Of a stretch of 64,000 bases of DNA, positions 33,681 through 42,848 are shown in pieces. Under the pieces are notes generated by a model. The model had not been told where the DNA came from. It did no database searches and worked only from the letters and a program-made list of their open reading frames with translations. The first letter of the stretch is position 1, and every line of letters begins with the position of its first letter. Both the position numbers and the translations under genes were made by a program. Source of the DNA: Fodinibacter luteus (GTDB taxonomy: Bacteria > Actinomycetota > Actinomycetes > Actinomycetales > Dermatophilaceae); the NCBI RefSeq assembly GCF_039541575.1, contig NZ_BAABGM010000010.1, forward strand, positions 151,819-215,818, given 5' to 3'.

Positions 33681-33789
33681 CCCGCCCCCTCGGGTCGGCA
33701 TCCTCGGCGGGGGTCCCTTTACGCCCGGAGACGCCGGCGGCATGATGCGACGTGCGGCACGCGCCGCCCGGCAGGCAGGAGCCCCTCGC

Positions 33790-36192
33790 ATGATGTCATC
33801 CACGACCGGGCGGGCCCGCGCGGCCGGCCTGACCGCAGCGCTCGTGACGTCCCTCGGCGTCGGCGTCGTCGGAGCCTCCTCGGCCGTCGCCGTGCCGAGC
33901 ACCGGGGTGATGATCGCCGAGGTGTACGGCGGCGGGGGCACCTCCGGTGCCACCCTGACCAACGACTTCGTCGAGCTGGGGAACGCTGGCAGCGTCGCGG
34001 CCGCGCTGACCGGCTGGAGCGTCCAGTACCTCCCGGCTGTTCCTTCCACGAGCACCGTGTGGCAGGTGACGCCCCTCAGTGGGGAGGTCGCGGCAGGAGG
34101 TCGCTACCTCGTCCGCGAGGCCGCTGGCAGCGGAGGCACGACCCCGCTCCCCACCGCCGACGCCGTGGGCACCATCCCGATGTCGGCGACCGCCGGCACC
34201 GTCGCACTCGTCGAGAGCACCACTGCCCTGACCTGCAAGACGGCAGCCGACTGCGCCGGCGACTCCCGCATCCGCGACCTCGTCGGCTACGGCAGTACAG
34301 CAGTCGTGCGCGAGACCGCACCCACCGCGAACCTGTCGAACACGACGTCCGGCGCCCGCCCGGCCCTGACCGACACGGACGACAACAGCACGGACTTCAC
34401 GGTGGGTGCGCCGACGCCCACCACGAGCACCCCTCCCCCGCCGCCTCCCCCGGTCGCGAGCATCAGCGAGATCCAGGGCACCACCCGCCTGTCGCCGCTC
34501 GACGGCCAACGGGTGTCCGGGGTGACGGGGGTCGTGACGGCCGTCCGGTCGTTCGGCTCCGCCCGCGGGTTCTGGTTCCAGGACCCCACCCCGGACGTCG
34601 ACCCGGCCACGAGCGAGGGCCTGTTCGTGTTCACCGGGGCCTCGACCCCCGGCGTCCAGCCCGGCGATGCCGTGACGGTCACCGGCACGGTGGACGAGTT
34701 CTATCCCAGCGGGACACCCACGACCTCCGTGCACCCGTCCACGACCGAGCTCGTCGGCGCGAGCTGGACCGTCGAGTCCACCCGGAACACCCTGCCGACC
34801 GCCGAGGAGCTGCTCCCGGGCACGGTCCCGGAGGACTTCACCCCCGAGGCGGACGGCGGCTCGATCGAGGCTCTGCTGCTCAGGCCCGAGGAGTTCGCGC
34901 TGGACTTCTACGAGTCACGCGAGGGGATGCTGGTGGGCATCACCGACGCCGGCGTTGTGGGCCCGACGACCTCGTTCAACGAGCTCATCGTGACGAGCAA
35001 GCCGCAGCAGAACCCGACGGCGCGTGGCGGCACCCGCTACGCCGGGTACGACGAGCAGAACGGTGGACGACTGCTCGTCACCTCAGTGATCCCGTTCTCC
35101 CAGCGTCCCTTCCCCAAGGTGAACGTCGGTGACAGGCTCGACGGTCTGACCGCCGGACCGGTCGACTACAACGCCTTCAACGGGTACGGCATCCTCGCCA
35201 CCGAGCTCGGCACCGAGGTTGCGGGGGGCATCCAGCGCGAGACGACGAGGCCACAACGAGACAACGAGCTGGCCATCGCCACCTACAACGTCGAGAACCT
35301 CGACCCGGGCGACCCGCAGGACAAGTTCGACCGGCTCGCCGAAGGCGTCGTCGACAGCCTGGCCGACCCCGACGTCCTGGCCCTCGAGGAGATCCAGGAC
35401 GACAGCGGGCCCACGAACAACGGCGTCGTGACGGCGGGGGTCACCCTGGAGCGGTTCACCGACGCCATCGTCGCCGCCGGCGGTCCTCGCTACCTGTGGC
35501 GCCAGATCGACCCGGTCAACAACCAGGACGGCGGCGAGCCGGGAGGGAACATCCGGGTGGGGTTCCTCTTCAACCCTGCACGGGTCTCCTTCGTCGACCG
35601 TCCGGGCGGCGACGCCGTGACGGCCGTGGCCGTGGAGGCGGGACCGAACGGCAAGCCACGACTGAGCGTGTCCCCGGGGCGGATCGACCCGCTGAACGTG
35701 GCGTGGAGCAGCAGTCGCAAACCTCTCGTGGGCGAGTTCGTGTTCAACGGCAAGACGGTCTTCGTGGTTGCGAACCACTTCAACTCCAAGGGTGGGGACG
35801 AGCCGTTGGCGGGCCGCAAGCAGCCGCCGTCACGCATCAGCGAGATCCAGCGCCTCCAGCAGGCGGATGCCGTCCGTGCGTTCGTCGACGACCTCCAGGC
35901 CGTCAAGGCCGACGCGAACGTCGTCGTGCTCGGGGACATCAACGACTTCGAGTTCTCGCCGGTGGTGTCCCGGCTCACCGCCGGTGGTGCGCTCGTCGAC
36001 CTCATCACGACCCTTCCGGAGAACGAGCGGTACAGCTACGTCTTCCAGGGCAACTCCCAGACGCTGGACCACATCCTCGTGAGCGGCCGGCTCAAGACGG
36101 TGGACTACGACGTGGTCCACATCAACGCCGAGTTCTTCGACCAGGCGAGCGACCACGACCCGCAGGTGGTGAGGCTGAAGCCGGGCAACTGA
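33790..36192 (+). CDS. Secreted ExeM/NucH-type endonuclease with lamin-tail domain
   Basis: Extracellular DNase of about 800 residues. A signal peptide (LTAALVTSLGVGVVGASSAVAVP) precedes a lamin-tail domain (VMIAEVYGGGG...NDFVELGNAG), a Pro-rich linker (STPPPPPPP), an OB-like segment (ISEIQGTTRLSPLDG to GLFVFTG), then an endonuclease/exonuclease/phosphatase domain from about 500. The catalytic motifs are ATYNVENLDPGD, LALEEIQDD, VVANHFNSKGG, LGDINDFEF and SDHDPQVV. ATG 33790 or the adjacent 33793 fits the signal peptide, with CAGGAG upstream. Codon choice is a little less GC-biased than neighbours, hinting at later acquisition. No sortase signal is seen, so it is probably released to degrade external DNA. 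Confidence 0.88.
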   Translation: MMSSTTGRARAAGLTAALVTSLGVGVVGASSAVAVPSTGVMIAEVYGGGGTSGATLTNDFVELGNAGSVAAALTGWSVQYLPAVPSTSTVWQVTPLSGEVAAGGRYLVREAAGSGGTTPLPTADAVGTIPMSATAGTVALVESTTALTCKTAADCAGDSRIRDLVGYGSTAVVRETAPTANLSNTTSGARPALTDTDDNSTDFTVGAPTPTTSTPPPPPPPVASISEIQGTTRLSPLDGQRVSGVTGVVTAVRSFGSARGFWFQDPTPDVDPATSEGLFVFTGASTPGVQPGDAVTVTGTVDEFYPSGTPTTSVHPSTTELVGASWTVESTRNTLPTAEELLPGTVPEDFTPEADGGSIEALLLRPEEFALDFYESREGMLVGITDAGVVGPTTSFNELIVTSKPQQNPTARGGTRYAGYDEQNGGRLLVTSVIPFSQRPFPKVNVGDRLDGLTAGPVDYNAFNGYGILATELGTEVAGGIQRETTRPQRDNELAIATYNVENLDPGDPQDKFDRLAEGVVDSLADPDVLALEEIQDDSGPTNNGVVTAGVTLERFTDAIVAAGGPRYLWRQIDPVNNQDGGEPGGNIRVGFLFNPARVSFVDRPGGDAVTAVAVEAGPNGKPRLSVSPGRIDPLNVAWSSSRKPLVGEFVFNGKTVFVVANHFNSKGGDEPLAGRKQPPSRISEIQRLQQADAVRAFVDDLQAVKADANVVVLGDINDFEFSPVVSRLTAGGALVDLITTLPENERYSYVFQGNSQTLDHILVSGRLKTVDYDVVHINAEFFDQASDHDPQVVRLKPGN

Positions 36193-36213
36193 GCGGCGGG
36201 GACGCCCCCCGTT

Positions 36214-36247
36214 GTGCGGCAGGTCGCCCTCGTGCGACCTGCCGCAC
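36214..36247. terminator. Strong hairpin after the nuclease gene
   Basis: Perfect 14-bp stem GTGCGGCAGGTCGC / GCGACCTGCCGCAC with a six-base loop (CCTCGT), 22 bases after the nuclease stop. No T tract. It lies immediately before the lhr promoter and should insulate lhr from read-through. Confidence 0.78.
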
Positions 36248-36252
36248 GCACG

Positions 36253-36275
36253 GTGTCGGTGGCGGGTGAGAGGCT
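36253..36275 (+). promoter_or_regulatory. Probable RecA-NDp (PafBC-type) promoter of lhr
   Basis: gTGTCGGTG, then eight bases, then GAGGCT. It matches the RecA-NDp consensus except for the first T of the upstream box and the first T of the TAnnnT box. The lhr ATG is nine bases downstream of the -10-like box, so the transcript would be leaderless or nearly so. It would place lhr in the same LexA-independent damage response as recA. Confidence 0.55.
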
Positions 36276-36284
36276 GAACGCCAC

Positions 36285-39200
36285 ATGACCGGTGACGTCC
36301 TCGACCGCTTCTCCCCCGCGACCGCCGCGTGGTTCCGGGGCAGCTTCAGCGCGCCCACCCCCGCCCAGGAGGGCGCGTGGGACGCCATCAGCAGCGGCCA
36401 CCACGCCCTCGTCGTCGCCCCGACCGGGTCGGGCAAGACTCTGTCAGCGTTCCTCTGGGCCCTCGACCGCCTGGCCAGCGAGCCCCTCCCCCAGGAGCGC
36501 AGGGAGCGCTGCCGCGTCCTGTACGTCTCGCCGATGAAGGCGCTGGCCGTCGACGTCGAGCGCAACCTGCGCAGCCCGCTCGTCGGCGTCCGGCACGCCG
36601 CGACCCGCCTCGGCCTGCCCGAGCCCGACATCACCGTGGCGGTGCGCTCGGGCGACACCCCCGCCGACGAGCGGCGCGCCTTCGCCCGCACCCCCACCGA
36701 CGTGCTCATCACGACCCCCGAGTCGCTCTTCCTCATCCTCACCTCGGCCGCCCGCGAGGCCCTCGCCGGCGTCGAGACGGTCATCCTCGACGAGGTGCAC
36801 GCCCTCGCCGGCACCAAGCGCGGCGCCCACCTCGCCCTGAGCCTCGAGCGCCTCGACGCGCTCCTGCCCCGGCCGGCGCAGCGGATCGGCCTGTCCGCCA
36901 CGGTGCGCCCCGTCGAGGAGGTCGCCCGGTTCCTCGCCGGCGGGCGCCCGGTCGAGGTGGTCCAGCCGCCGTCGACGAAGGAGTGGGACCTCTCCGTCGT
37001 CGTCCCCGTCCCGGACATGGCCGAGCTCGGCCAGCCGACCGGTGACCTGTCGGGTGCGGCATCCGGCCAGGAGCAGCGGGCCTCGATCTGGCCGCACGTC
37101 GAGGAGCGCATCGTCGACCTCGTCGCCCAGCACACCTCGACGCTCGTCTTCTCCAACAGCCGCCGCCTGGCCGAGCGACTCACGACCCGCCTCAACGAGA
37201 TCTGGGTTGAGCGCGTCGAGGCCGCCGAGGGCGCCGACGTGGTCTCGGCAGCGGATGCCGTGCCCCGCCCGGCGGCGCTGACCCGCAGCCCCGCCCAGGT
37301 CATGGCCCAGTCCGGCGCCTCGACCGGGGCCCCGGCGGTCCTCGCCCGGGCCCACCACGGCTCGGTGAGCAAGGAGCAGCGCGCGGCCATCGAGGAGGAC
37401 CTCAAGTCCGGCCGCCTCCCGGCGGTCGTCGCGACGAGCAGCCTCGAGCTCGGCATCGACATGGGGGCCGTCGACCTCGTCGTCCAGGTCGAGTCGCCAC
37501 CGTCCGTCGCCTCCGGGCTGCAGCGCGTCGGCCGGGCAGGGCACCAGGTCGGCGCGGTGAGCCGGGGGGTGCTCTTCCCCAAGTTCCGCGGCGACCTCGT
37601 CCAGACCGCCGTCGTCGTCGAGCGCATGCTCGCCGGCGAGATCGAGGCCCTCCACGTGCCGAGCACGCCCCTCGACGTCCTCGCCCAGCAGGTCGTCGCG
37701 ATGTGCGCCCTCGACGACTGGGCCGTCGACGACGTCCTCGAGCTCGCCCGCCGCTGCGCGCCCTACGCCACCCTGACCCGCCCCGTCCTCGAGTCGGTGC
37801 TCGACATGCTCGCCGGTCGCTACCCCAGCGAGGAGTTCGCCGAGCTGCGCGCCCGCATCACCTGGGACCGCCTGTCCGACACGCTCACCGGGCGCCGCGG
37901 GGCGCAGCGGCTCGCCGTCACCTCGGGCGGCACGATCCCCGACCGCGGGTTGTACGCCGTCTTCCTCGCCACCGGCGAGGGGGCGGGCCGCCGGGTCGGC
38001 GAGCTCGACGAGGAGATGGTCTACGAGTCGCGGGTCGGCGACCTGTTCACCCTCGGCACGAGCACCTGGCGCATCGAGGACATCACGCACGACCGGGTGC
38101 TCGTCACCCCGGCACCGGGCCTGCCCGGCCGCCTGCCGTTCTGGAAGGGCGACTCGCTCGGGCGCCCCGCCGAGCTGGGGCGGGCCGTCGGCGCGTTCGT
38201 CCGCGAGGTCGAGGCCCTCGCTCCGGATGCCGCGCGCGCCCGGGTCAGGGCCGCCGGCCTCGACGCGTGGGCCGCCGACAACCTGCTCGGCTACCTGCGC
38301 GAGCAGCGCGAGGCCACCGGCCACGTGCCGGACGACCGCACGGTCGTCGTGGAGCGCTTCCGCGACGAGCTCGGTGACTGGCGGGTGGCGATCCACTCAC
38401 CGTTCGGGGCGCAGGTGCACGCCCCGTGGGCTCTTGCCGTCAGCGCCCGGCTGCGCGACCGCTTCGGCGTCGACGTGCAGGCGATGCACGGCGACGACGG
38501 CATCGTGCTGCGCCTGCCCGACCTCGAGCTCGACGAGGTCGACGGCCTGCGCGAGCGCGGCGTGGGGCCCGAGCTGCTCGACCTCGTCACCCTCGACCCC
38601 GACGACGTCCGGGGCCTGGTCACCGACGAGATCGGCGGGTCCGCGCTGTTCGCCGCCCGCTTCCGCGAGTGCGCGGCCCGCGCCCTGTTGCTGCCGCGTC
38701 GCCAGCCGAACCGTCGCCAGCCGCTGTGGCAGCAGCGCCAGCGCGCCTCGCAGCTGCTCGAGGTCGCGAGCCAGTACCCGTCCTTCCCGATCGTGCTCGA
38801 GGCCGTGCGTGAGTGCGTCCAGGACGTGTTCGACGTGCCCGGCCTCGTCGACCTCATGCGGGACGTGCGTGCGCGCCGGGTCACGGTCGTCGACGTCGAG
38901 AGCTCGACCCCGTCGCCGTTCGCGAAGTCCCTGCTCTTCGGCTACGTCGCGCAGTTCCTCTACGAGGGCGACTCCCCCCTCGCCGAGCGTCGGGCCGCGG
39001 CGCTGGCCCTCGACCCGAGCCTGCTCGCCGAGCTGCTCGGCACCAGTGAGGGCCTGGCGCTGCGCGACCTCCTCGACGCCGAGCAGATCGCGCGCACCGA
39101 GGCCGAGCTGCAGCGGCTCACCCCCGAGCGCGCCGCCCGCGACGCCGACGACGTGCTCGACCTGCTCCGGTCCCTCGGGCCGCTACCGGTCGACGGCATC

Positions 39201-41006
39201 CTGGCCCGATGCCGCGAGGGCACCTCCGGCGCCGACGTCGAGGGCTGGCTCGAGGGGCTGCAGGGAATCCGCCAGGTCATCCCCGTCCGGGTGGCGGGCG
39301 AGCCGCGGTGGGCTGCGATCGACGACGCCTCGAGGCTGCGGGACGCCCTCGGCGCGTCGCTGCCCCCCGGTGTGCCGCAGGCCTTCCTCGAGCCCGTCGC
39401 CGACCCGCTCGGTGACCTCGTGGCCCGCTACGCGCGCACCCACGTGCCGTTCCACGCCGCCGAGGTGGCCCGCGCCCACGGCCTCGGCGTCGCCGTCGCC
39501 ACCGCGGCGCTGGCCCGGCTCGTCTCCTCGGGCCGGCTCGTCGAGGGAGAGCTGCTGCCGAACGGCGGCGGCACCGAGTACTGCGACCCCGAGGTGCTGC
39601 GGATGCTGCGCCGACGCTCCCTCGCCGCCCTGCGCGCCGAGGTCGAGCCGGTCACGCCTGTCGACCTCGCCCGCTTCCTCCAGGAGTGGCAGGGGGTCGG
39701 CGGCCGGGTCCGCGGCCGCGACGGCCTGCTGCGCGTCGTCGAGCAGCTGAGCGGTGCCGTGCTCCCCGCGAGCGCGGTCGAGTCGCTGGTGCTCCCCTCG
39801 CGCGTCGCCGACTACTCCCCCGCCCTGCTCGACGAGCTCACGGCCTCCGGCGAGGTGCTGTGGTGCGGCCACGGCTCGCTGCCCGGCGACGACGGCTGGG
39901 TCTCGCTCCACCTCGCCGACTCCGCGCACCTCACCCTGCCCGGACCCGACCCCGAGCGGGTCCCCACCGAGCAGGGCCGCGCCGTGCTCGACGCCCTCGC
40001 CGGCGGCGGTGCGCACTTCTTCCGCACCCTCTCCGACCAGGTCGGCTCCACCGACGACGAGGCGCTCACCGTAACCCTGTGGGACCTCGTGTGGGCCGGC
40101 CGGGTCACCGGCGACACCTTCGCCCCGGTCCGCGCGCTCCTCGCCGGCGGCCGCACGGCCCACCGGCGCGCGGCACCGGGCCCGCGGCGCAGCCGGTACG
40201 CCGGGCGCCGCGGTCCCCTCGGCGGGCTCGGGGCGGCGCCGGCCCGGCCGGCGCTGCCGAGCCGCACCGGGCCACCCCGGGCCACCGGTCGCTGGTCGCT
40301 CCTACCCCCCGTCGAGCTCGACCCCACGGTGCGCACCTTCGCCACGGCCGAGCTGCTGCTCGACCGGCACGGCATCCTCACCCGCGGCGCGACGACCGCC
40401 GAGGACGTCCCCGGCGGCTTCGCGGCCGTGTACCGGGTGCTCGGCCGGGCCGAGGAGGCCGGACGGGTGCGCCGCGGCTACTTCGTCGAGGGCCTCGGGG
40501 CGTCCCAGTTCGGCACGACGGGTGCCGTCGACCGGCTCCGCAGCGGCACGGGTGGCGTGGGGGGCACCCGTCGCGACCGCGCCAGAGAGGCGCCGTCGGC
40601 CGTCGTGCTCGCCGCCAGCGACCCGGCGAACCCCTACGGCGCCGCACTGGCGTGGCCCGACCGTGCCGTCGACCCGGCCGCCGGCGACGCCGAGGGGCCA
40701 TCCGACGGGCGGCGCCGGCACCAGCCGGGCCGCAAGGCCGGAGCCGTCGTCGTGCTCGTCGACGGAGAGCTCGTCCTCTACGTCGAGCGCGGCGGCAGGA
40801 CGCTGCTCACCCACTCCGAGCAGCCCGACCTCCTGCGGGCGGCGGCGGCGGCCCTCGCGGATGCCGTGCGCCGGGGCAGCCTCGGGCGGATCACCGTCGA
40901 GAAGGCCGACGGCGGTCGGCTGCTCGGGTCCGGCCACCCCGTCGTCGGGGCCCTCGAGGAGGCCGGGTTCCACCTCACCCCGCGCGGCCTGCGGATCCGT
41001 CGGTGA
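36285..41006 (+). CDS. lhr: Lhr-type ATP-dependent DNA helicase
   Basis: Long superfamily-2 helicase of 1573 residues that translocates 3' to 5' and unwinds RNA:DNA hybrids. Walker A is APTGSGKT (45-52), motif II is DEVH (169-172), and motif VI is QRVGRAGHQ near 410. The Lhr-core winged-helix and beta-barrel region follows to about 860, then the long C-terminal domain typical of bacterial Lhr, which carries uracil-glycosylase-like activity in some species. ATG 36285 starts MTGDVLDRFSPATAAWF. A RecA-NDp-like promoter lies just upstream. nei2 follows 519 bases later, the same lhr-nei pairing as in mycobacteria. The last 32 bases overlap a convergent small gene. Confidence 0.96.
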   Translation: MTGDVLDRFSPATAAWFRGSFSAPTPAQEGAWDAISSGHHALVVAPTGSGKTLSAFLWALDRLASEPLPQERRERCRVLYVSPMKALAVDVERNLRSPLVGVRHAATRLGLPEPDITVAVRSGDTPADERRAFARTPTDVLITTPESLFLILTSAAREALAGVETVILDEVHALAGTKRGAHLALSLERLDALLPRPAQRIGLSATVRPVEEVARFLAGGRPVEVVQPPSTKEWDLSVVVPVPDMAELGQPTGDLSGAASGQEQRASIWPHVEERIVDLVAQHTSTLVFSNSRRLAERLTTRLNEIWVERVEAAEGADVVSAADAVPRPAALTRSPAQVMAQSGASTGAPAVLARAHHGSVSKEQRAAIEEDLKSGRLPAVVATSSLELGIDMGAVDLVVQVESPPSVASGLQRVGRAGHQVGAVSRGVLFPKFRGDLVQTAVVVERMLAGEIEALHVPSTPLDVLAQQVVAMCALDDWAVDDVLELARRCAPYATLTRPVLESVLDMLAGRYPSEEFAELRARITWDRLSDTLTGRRGAQRLAVTSGGTIPDRGLYAVFLATGEGAGRRVGELDEEMVYESRVGDLFTLGTSTWRIEDITHDRVLVTPAPGLPGRLPFWKGDSLGRPAELGRAVGAFVREVEALAPDAARARVRAAGLDAWAADNLLGYLREQREATGHVPDDRTVVVERFRDELGDWRVAIHSPFGAQVHAPWALAVSARLRDRFGVDVQAMHGDDGIVLRLPDLELDEVDGLRERGVGPELLDLVTLDPDDVRGLVTDEIGGSALFAARFRECAARALLLPRRQPNRRQPLWQQRQRASQLLEVASQYPSFPIVLEAVRECVQDVFDVPGLVDLMRDVRARRVTVVDVESSTPSPFAKSLLFGYVAQFLYEGDSPLAERRAAALALDPSLLAELLGTSEGLALRDLLDAEQIARTEAELQRLTPERAARDADDVLDLLRSLGPLPVDGILARCREGTSGADVEGWLEGLQGIRQVIPVRVAGEPRWAAIDDASRLRDALGASLPPGVPQAFLEPVADPLGDLVARYARTHVPFHAAEVARAHGLGVAVATAALARLVSSGRLVEGELLPNGGGTEYCDPEVLRMLRRRSLAALRAEVEPVTPVDLARFLQEWQGVGGRVRGRDGLLRVVEQLSGAVLPASAVESLVLPSRVADYSPALLDELTASGEVLWCGHGSLPGDDGWVSLHLADSAHLTLPGPDPERVPTEQGRAVLDALAGGGAHFFRTLSDQVGSTDDEALTVTLWDLVWAGRVTGDTFAPVRALLAGGRTAHRRAAPGPRRSRYAGRRGPLGGLGAAPARPALPSRTGPPRATGRWSLLPPVELDPTVRTFATAELLLDRHGILTRGATTAEDVPGGFAAVYRVLGRAEEAGRVRRGYFVEGLGASQFGTTGAVDRLRSGTGGVGGTRRDRAREAPSAVVLAASDPANPYGAALAWPDRAVDPAAGDAEGPSDGRRRHQPGRKAGAVVVLVDGELVLYVERGGRTLLTHSEQPDLLRAAAAALADAVRRGSLGRITVEKADGGRLLGSGHPVVGALEEAGFHLTPRGLRIRR

Positions 41007-41388
41007 CCACGACTGCGCGGGCCACCCGCCAGGTCAGCACGGCCGCCGCGGCGCTCACGGGGGCCCACACGGCGCGCTCGGCCCGGCTCGGCGACGCCAG
41101 GTTGAGGGCCGCACCCAGCCCGCAGACCCCGCCCAACCCGCGCAGGAGCACCCGCTGCCCCCGAGCCGACCGGGGCCGCTCGGCGGCGACCGCGACGGTG
41201 GCGGCACCCCACAGCAGGGCCGCCACGCCCGATGACACGCGCAGCTCGATGGGAAGGGTGCCCTCGTGGCCCCCACCCCAGGCCAGGCGGCCCCACGGCG
41301 CGCCGGCGGCGAGGGCGAGCTGGAAGGCCGTGACACCCCCGAGGAGCACGCTCGCGGTGGTCCGGTCGGCCCGGCCGGGGCGCTGCAT
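40975..41388 (-). CDS. Small membrane protein, unknown function
   Basis: Not recognised. The 137-residue product has about four hydrophobic segments (ASVLLGGVTAFQLALAAG, SGVAALLWGAATVAVA, LLRGLGGVCGLGAALNLA, WAPVSAAAAVLTWRVARAVV), with no charged catalytic-looking residues. ATG 41388 is preferred; the frame continues upstream but would extend almost to nei2. Tail-to-tail overlap of 32 bases with lhr. Evidence that it is a gene rests on the hydrophobic pattern only. Confidence 0.5.
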   Translation of the reverse strand: MQRPGRADRTTASVLLGGVTAFQLALAAGAPWGRLAWGGGHEGTLPIELRVSSGVAALLWGAATVAVAAERPRSARGQRVLLRGLGGVCGLGAALNLASPSRAERAVWAPVSAAAAVLTWRVARAVVVTDGSAGRAG

Positions 41389-41525
41389 CGACGTGCTCGT
41401 GTCTCTCACGGACCTGTTTCTAGCAGGGACGGACGACAAGCCACTGCACGAGCGGATCGCCGCGTCGCCGAGCGGCACAGGCCGCGCGCTGGCGGGGCGC
41501 ACCGAGGAGAGCACTGGAGGACACC

Positions 41526-42401
41526 GTGCCCGAGGGTGACACCGTCCACCGCACCGCCGACCGGCTGCACCGGGCGCTCGCCGGCCGGGTCGTCGAGCAC
41601 GCCGAGCTGCGCTGGCCGTCGGCGCCGGACGTCGACCTCGCCGGCTCGCGCACGATCGAGGTGCTCGCCCGGGGCAAGCACCTGCTCCACCGCTTCGACG
41701 CCGGGTCGACCCTGCACACGCACCTGCGCATGGAAGGCCAGTGGCGCGTCGAGCACGCCGGCCCCGACACCCGACGGGCGCTGCGCCGGCCCGACGTGCG
41801 CGCCGCCGTCGTCACCGACACGTGGTCGGCGGTCGGCCTGCGGCTCGGCATGCTCGACCTCGTGCCGACGGCCCGCGAGCACGAGGTCGTCGGCCACCTC
41901 GGCCCCGACGTGCTCGGGCCCGACTGGGACCTTGAGCTCGTGACCGGGCGGCTCACGGCATCCGAGCGGTTCGTCGGTGACCTCCTGCTCGACCAGCGCG
42001 TGCTGGCGGGGGTGGGCACGTTCTGGGCCAGCGAGGTGCTCTTCCTCGAGCGGGTCCTGCCGTGGACCCCGGGCCGCGACCTCGACCCCGGGCGGGTGCG
42101 CCGGGTGCTCGACCGGCTGCACGCCCTCATGGCCCTGGCCCGGCGCACCGGCTGGCAGTCGAGCACCGGGGTCCAGCGCAACGGCGAGGAGGCCTACGTG
42201 CACGCCCGCTCCGGTCGGCCGTGCCGTCGCTGCGGGGACACCGTCCGGGTCGCGGTGACGGGGGCGGCCCCCCGCGAGCGCACCCTCTTCACGTGCCCCA
42301 CGTGCCAGGGCGGCCTCGCGCCCACCGACGACGGTCGACCCCAGCGGCCCCTCGGGTCCCGGGGGCGCGGTCGCACGGGGACCGCAGCCGAACGCCGCTG
42401 A
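41526..42401 (+). CDS. nei2: Endonuclease VIII-like DNA glycosylase (Nei2)
   Basis: Base-excision repair glycosylase/AP lyase of 291 residues removing oxidised bases. It begins MPEGDTVHRTADRLHRALAG: after Met removal Pro2 is the nucleophile and Glu3 the partner acid. A helix-two-turn-helix is near GVGTFWASEVLF, and a C-terminal zinc finger is CRRCGD...CPTCQGG. A GC-rich basic tail follows. GTG at 41526 follows GGAGGAC. Next to lhr, so both may act in damage repair; no own RecA-NDp motif was found upstream. Confidence 0.93.
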   Translation: MPEGDTVHRTADRLHRALAGRVVEHAELRWPSAPDVDLAGSRTIEVLARGKHLLHRFDAGSTLHTHLRMEGQWRVEHAGPDTRRALRRPDVRAAVVTDTWSAVGLRLGMLDLVPTAREHEVVGHLGPDVLGPDWDLELVTGRLTASERFVGDLLLDQRVLAGVGTFWASEVLFLERVLPWTPGRDLDPGRVRRVLDRLHALMALARRTGWQSSTGVQRNGEEAYVHARSGRPCRRCGDTVRVAVTGAAPRERTLFTCPTCQGGLAPTDDGRPQRPLGSRGRGRTGTAAERR

Positions 42402-42405
42402 GCCG

Positions 42406-42469
42406 GGTCGAGTGAGCGCGACTCGCCCGGATGCCGTGCTCCCGGTCGGCGTGTCCTGCTCACTCGACC
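42406..42469. repeat. 12-bp perfect inverted repeat between convergent genes
   Basis: GGTCGAGTGAGC at 42406-42417 is repeated inverted as GCTCACTCGACC at 42458-42469, with 40 bases between. A smaller CGAGT/ACTCG hairpin is nested at the left arm. It lies between the nei2 and clgR stops, so a bidirectional terminator or a long stem-loop is the simplest reading. The rest of 42402-42539 shows nothing else. Confidence 0.65.
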
Positions 42470-42539
42470 GCAGGTACCCGTGAGGCAGTGCACAGTCGGC
42501 CGGGCGCCCGCAGCGACCGCTCGGCAGCTCGCGCCGACG

Positions 42540-42848
42540 CTAGGCGGCGGAGGCGGAGACCGTCTCGGCGCCGAGCGCGGGCCCGACGGGCAGCGAAACG
42601 GGGGTGCCGAAGGTCTCGACCCGCTCGACGCGGTCGCGGACGAGCTCGAGCACCTCGGACAGGCTCAGGCCGAGGCCACCGCACACGGCGGCCAGCAGCT
42701 CGGAGGAGGCCTCCTTCGTGCCGCGCTCGAGCTCGCTGAGGTAGCCGAGGGAGACCGAGGAGGATGCCGCGACGTCGCGCAGCGTGCGGCCCTGGTCCTG
42801 GCGGATCTCCCGCAGGACCTCGCCGAGCTCGTGGCGAAGCAGGATCAC
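42540..42848 (-). CDS. clgR: XRE-family regulator ClgR
   Basis: Helix-turn-helix activator of 102 residues. The block GRTLRDVAASSSVSLGYLSELERGTKEASSELLAAVC is nearly the ClgR/PopR signature (the second half LGYLSELERGTKEASSEL is diagnostic). In actinobacteria ClgR activates clp protease and repair genes. The C-terminal AA-type ending (SASAA) resembles the degron by which ClpP removes ClgR. GTG 42848 overlaps the cinA stop by four bases, so it ends the rimO-pgsA-cinA-clgR gene string. Confidence 0.9.
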   Translation of the reverse strand: MILLRHELGEVLREIRQDQGRTLRDVAASSSVSLGYLSELERGTKEASSELLAAVCGGLGLSLSEVLELVRDRVERVETFGTPVSLPVGPALGAETVSASAA

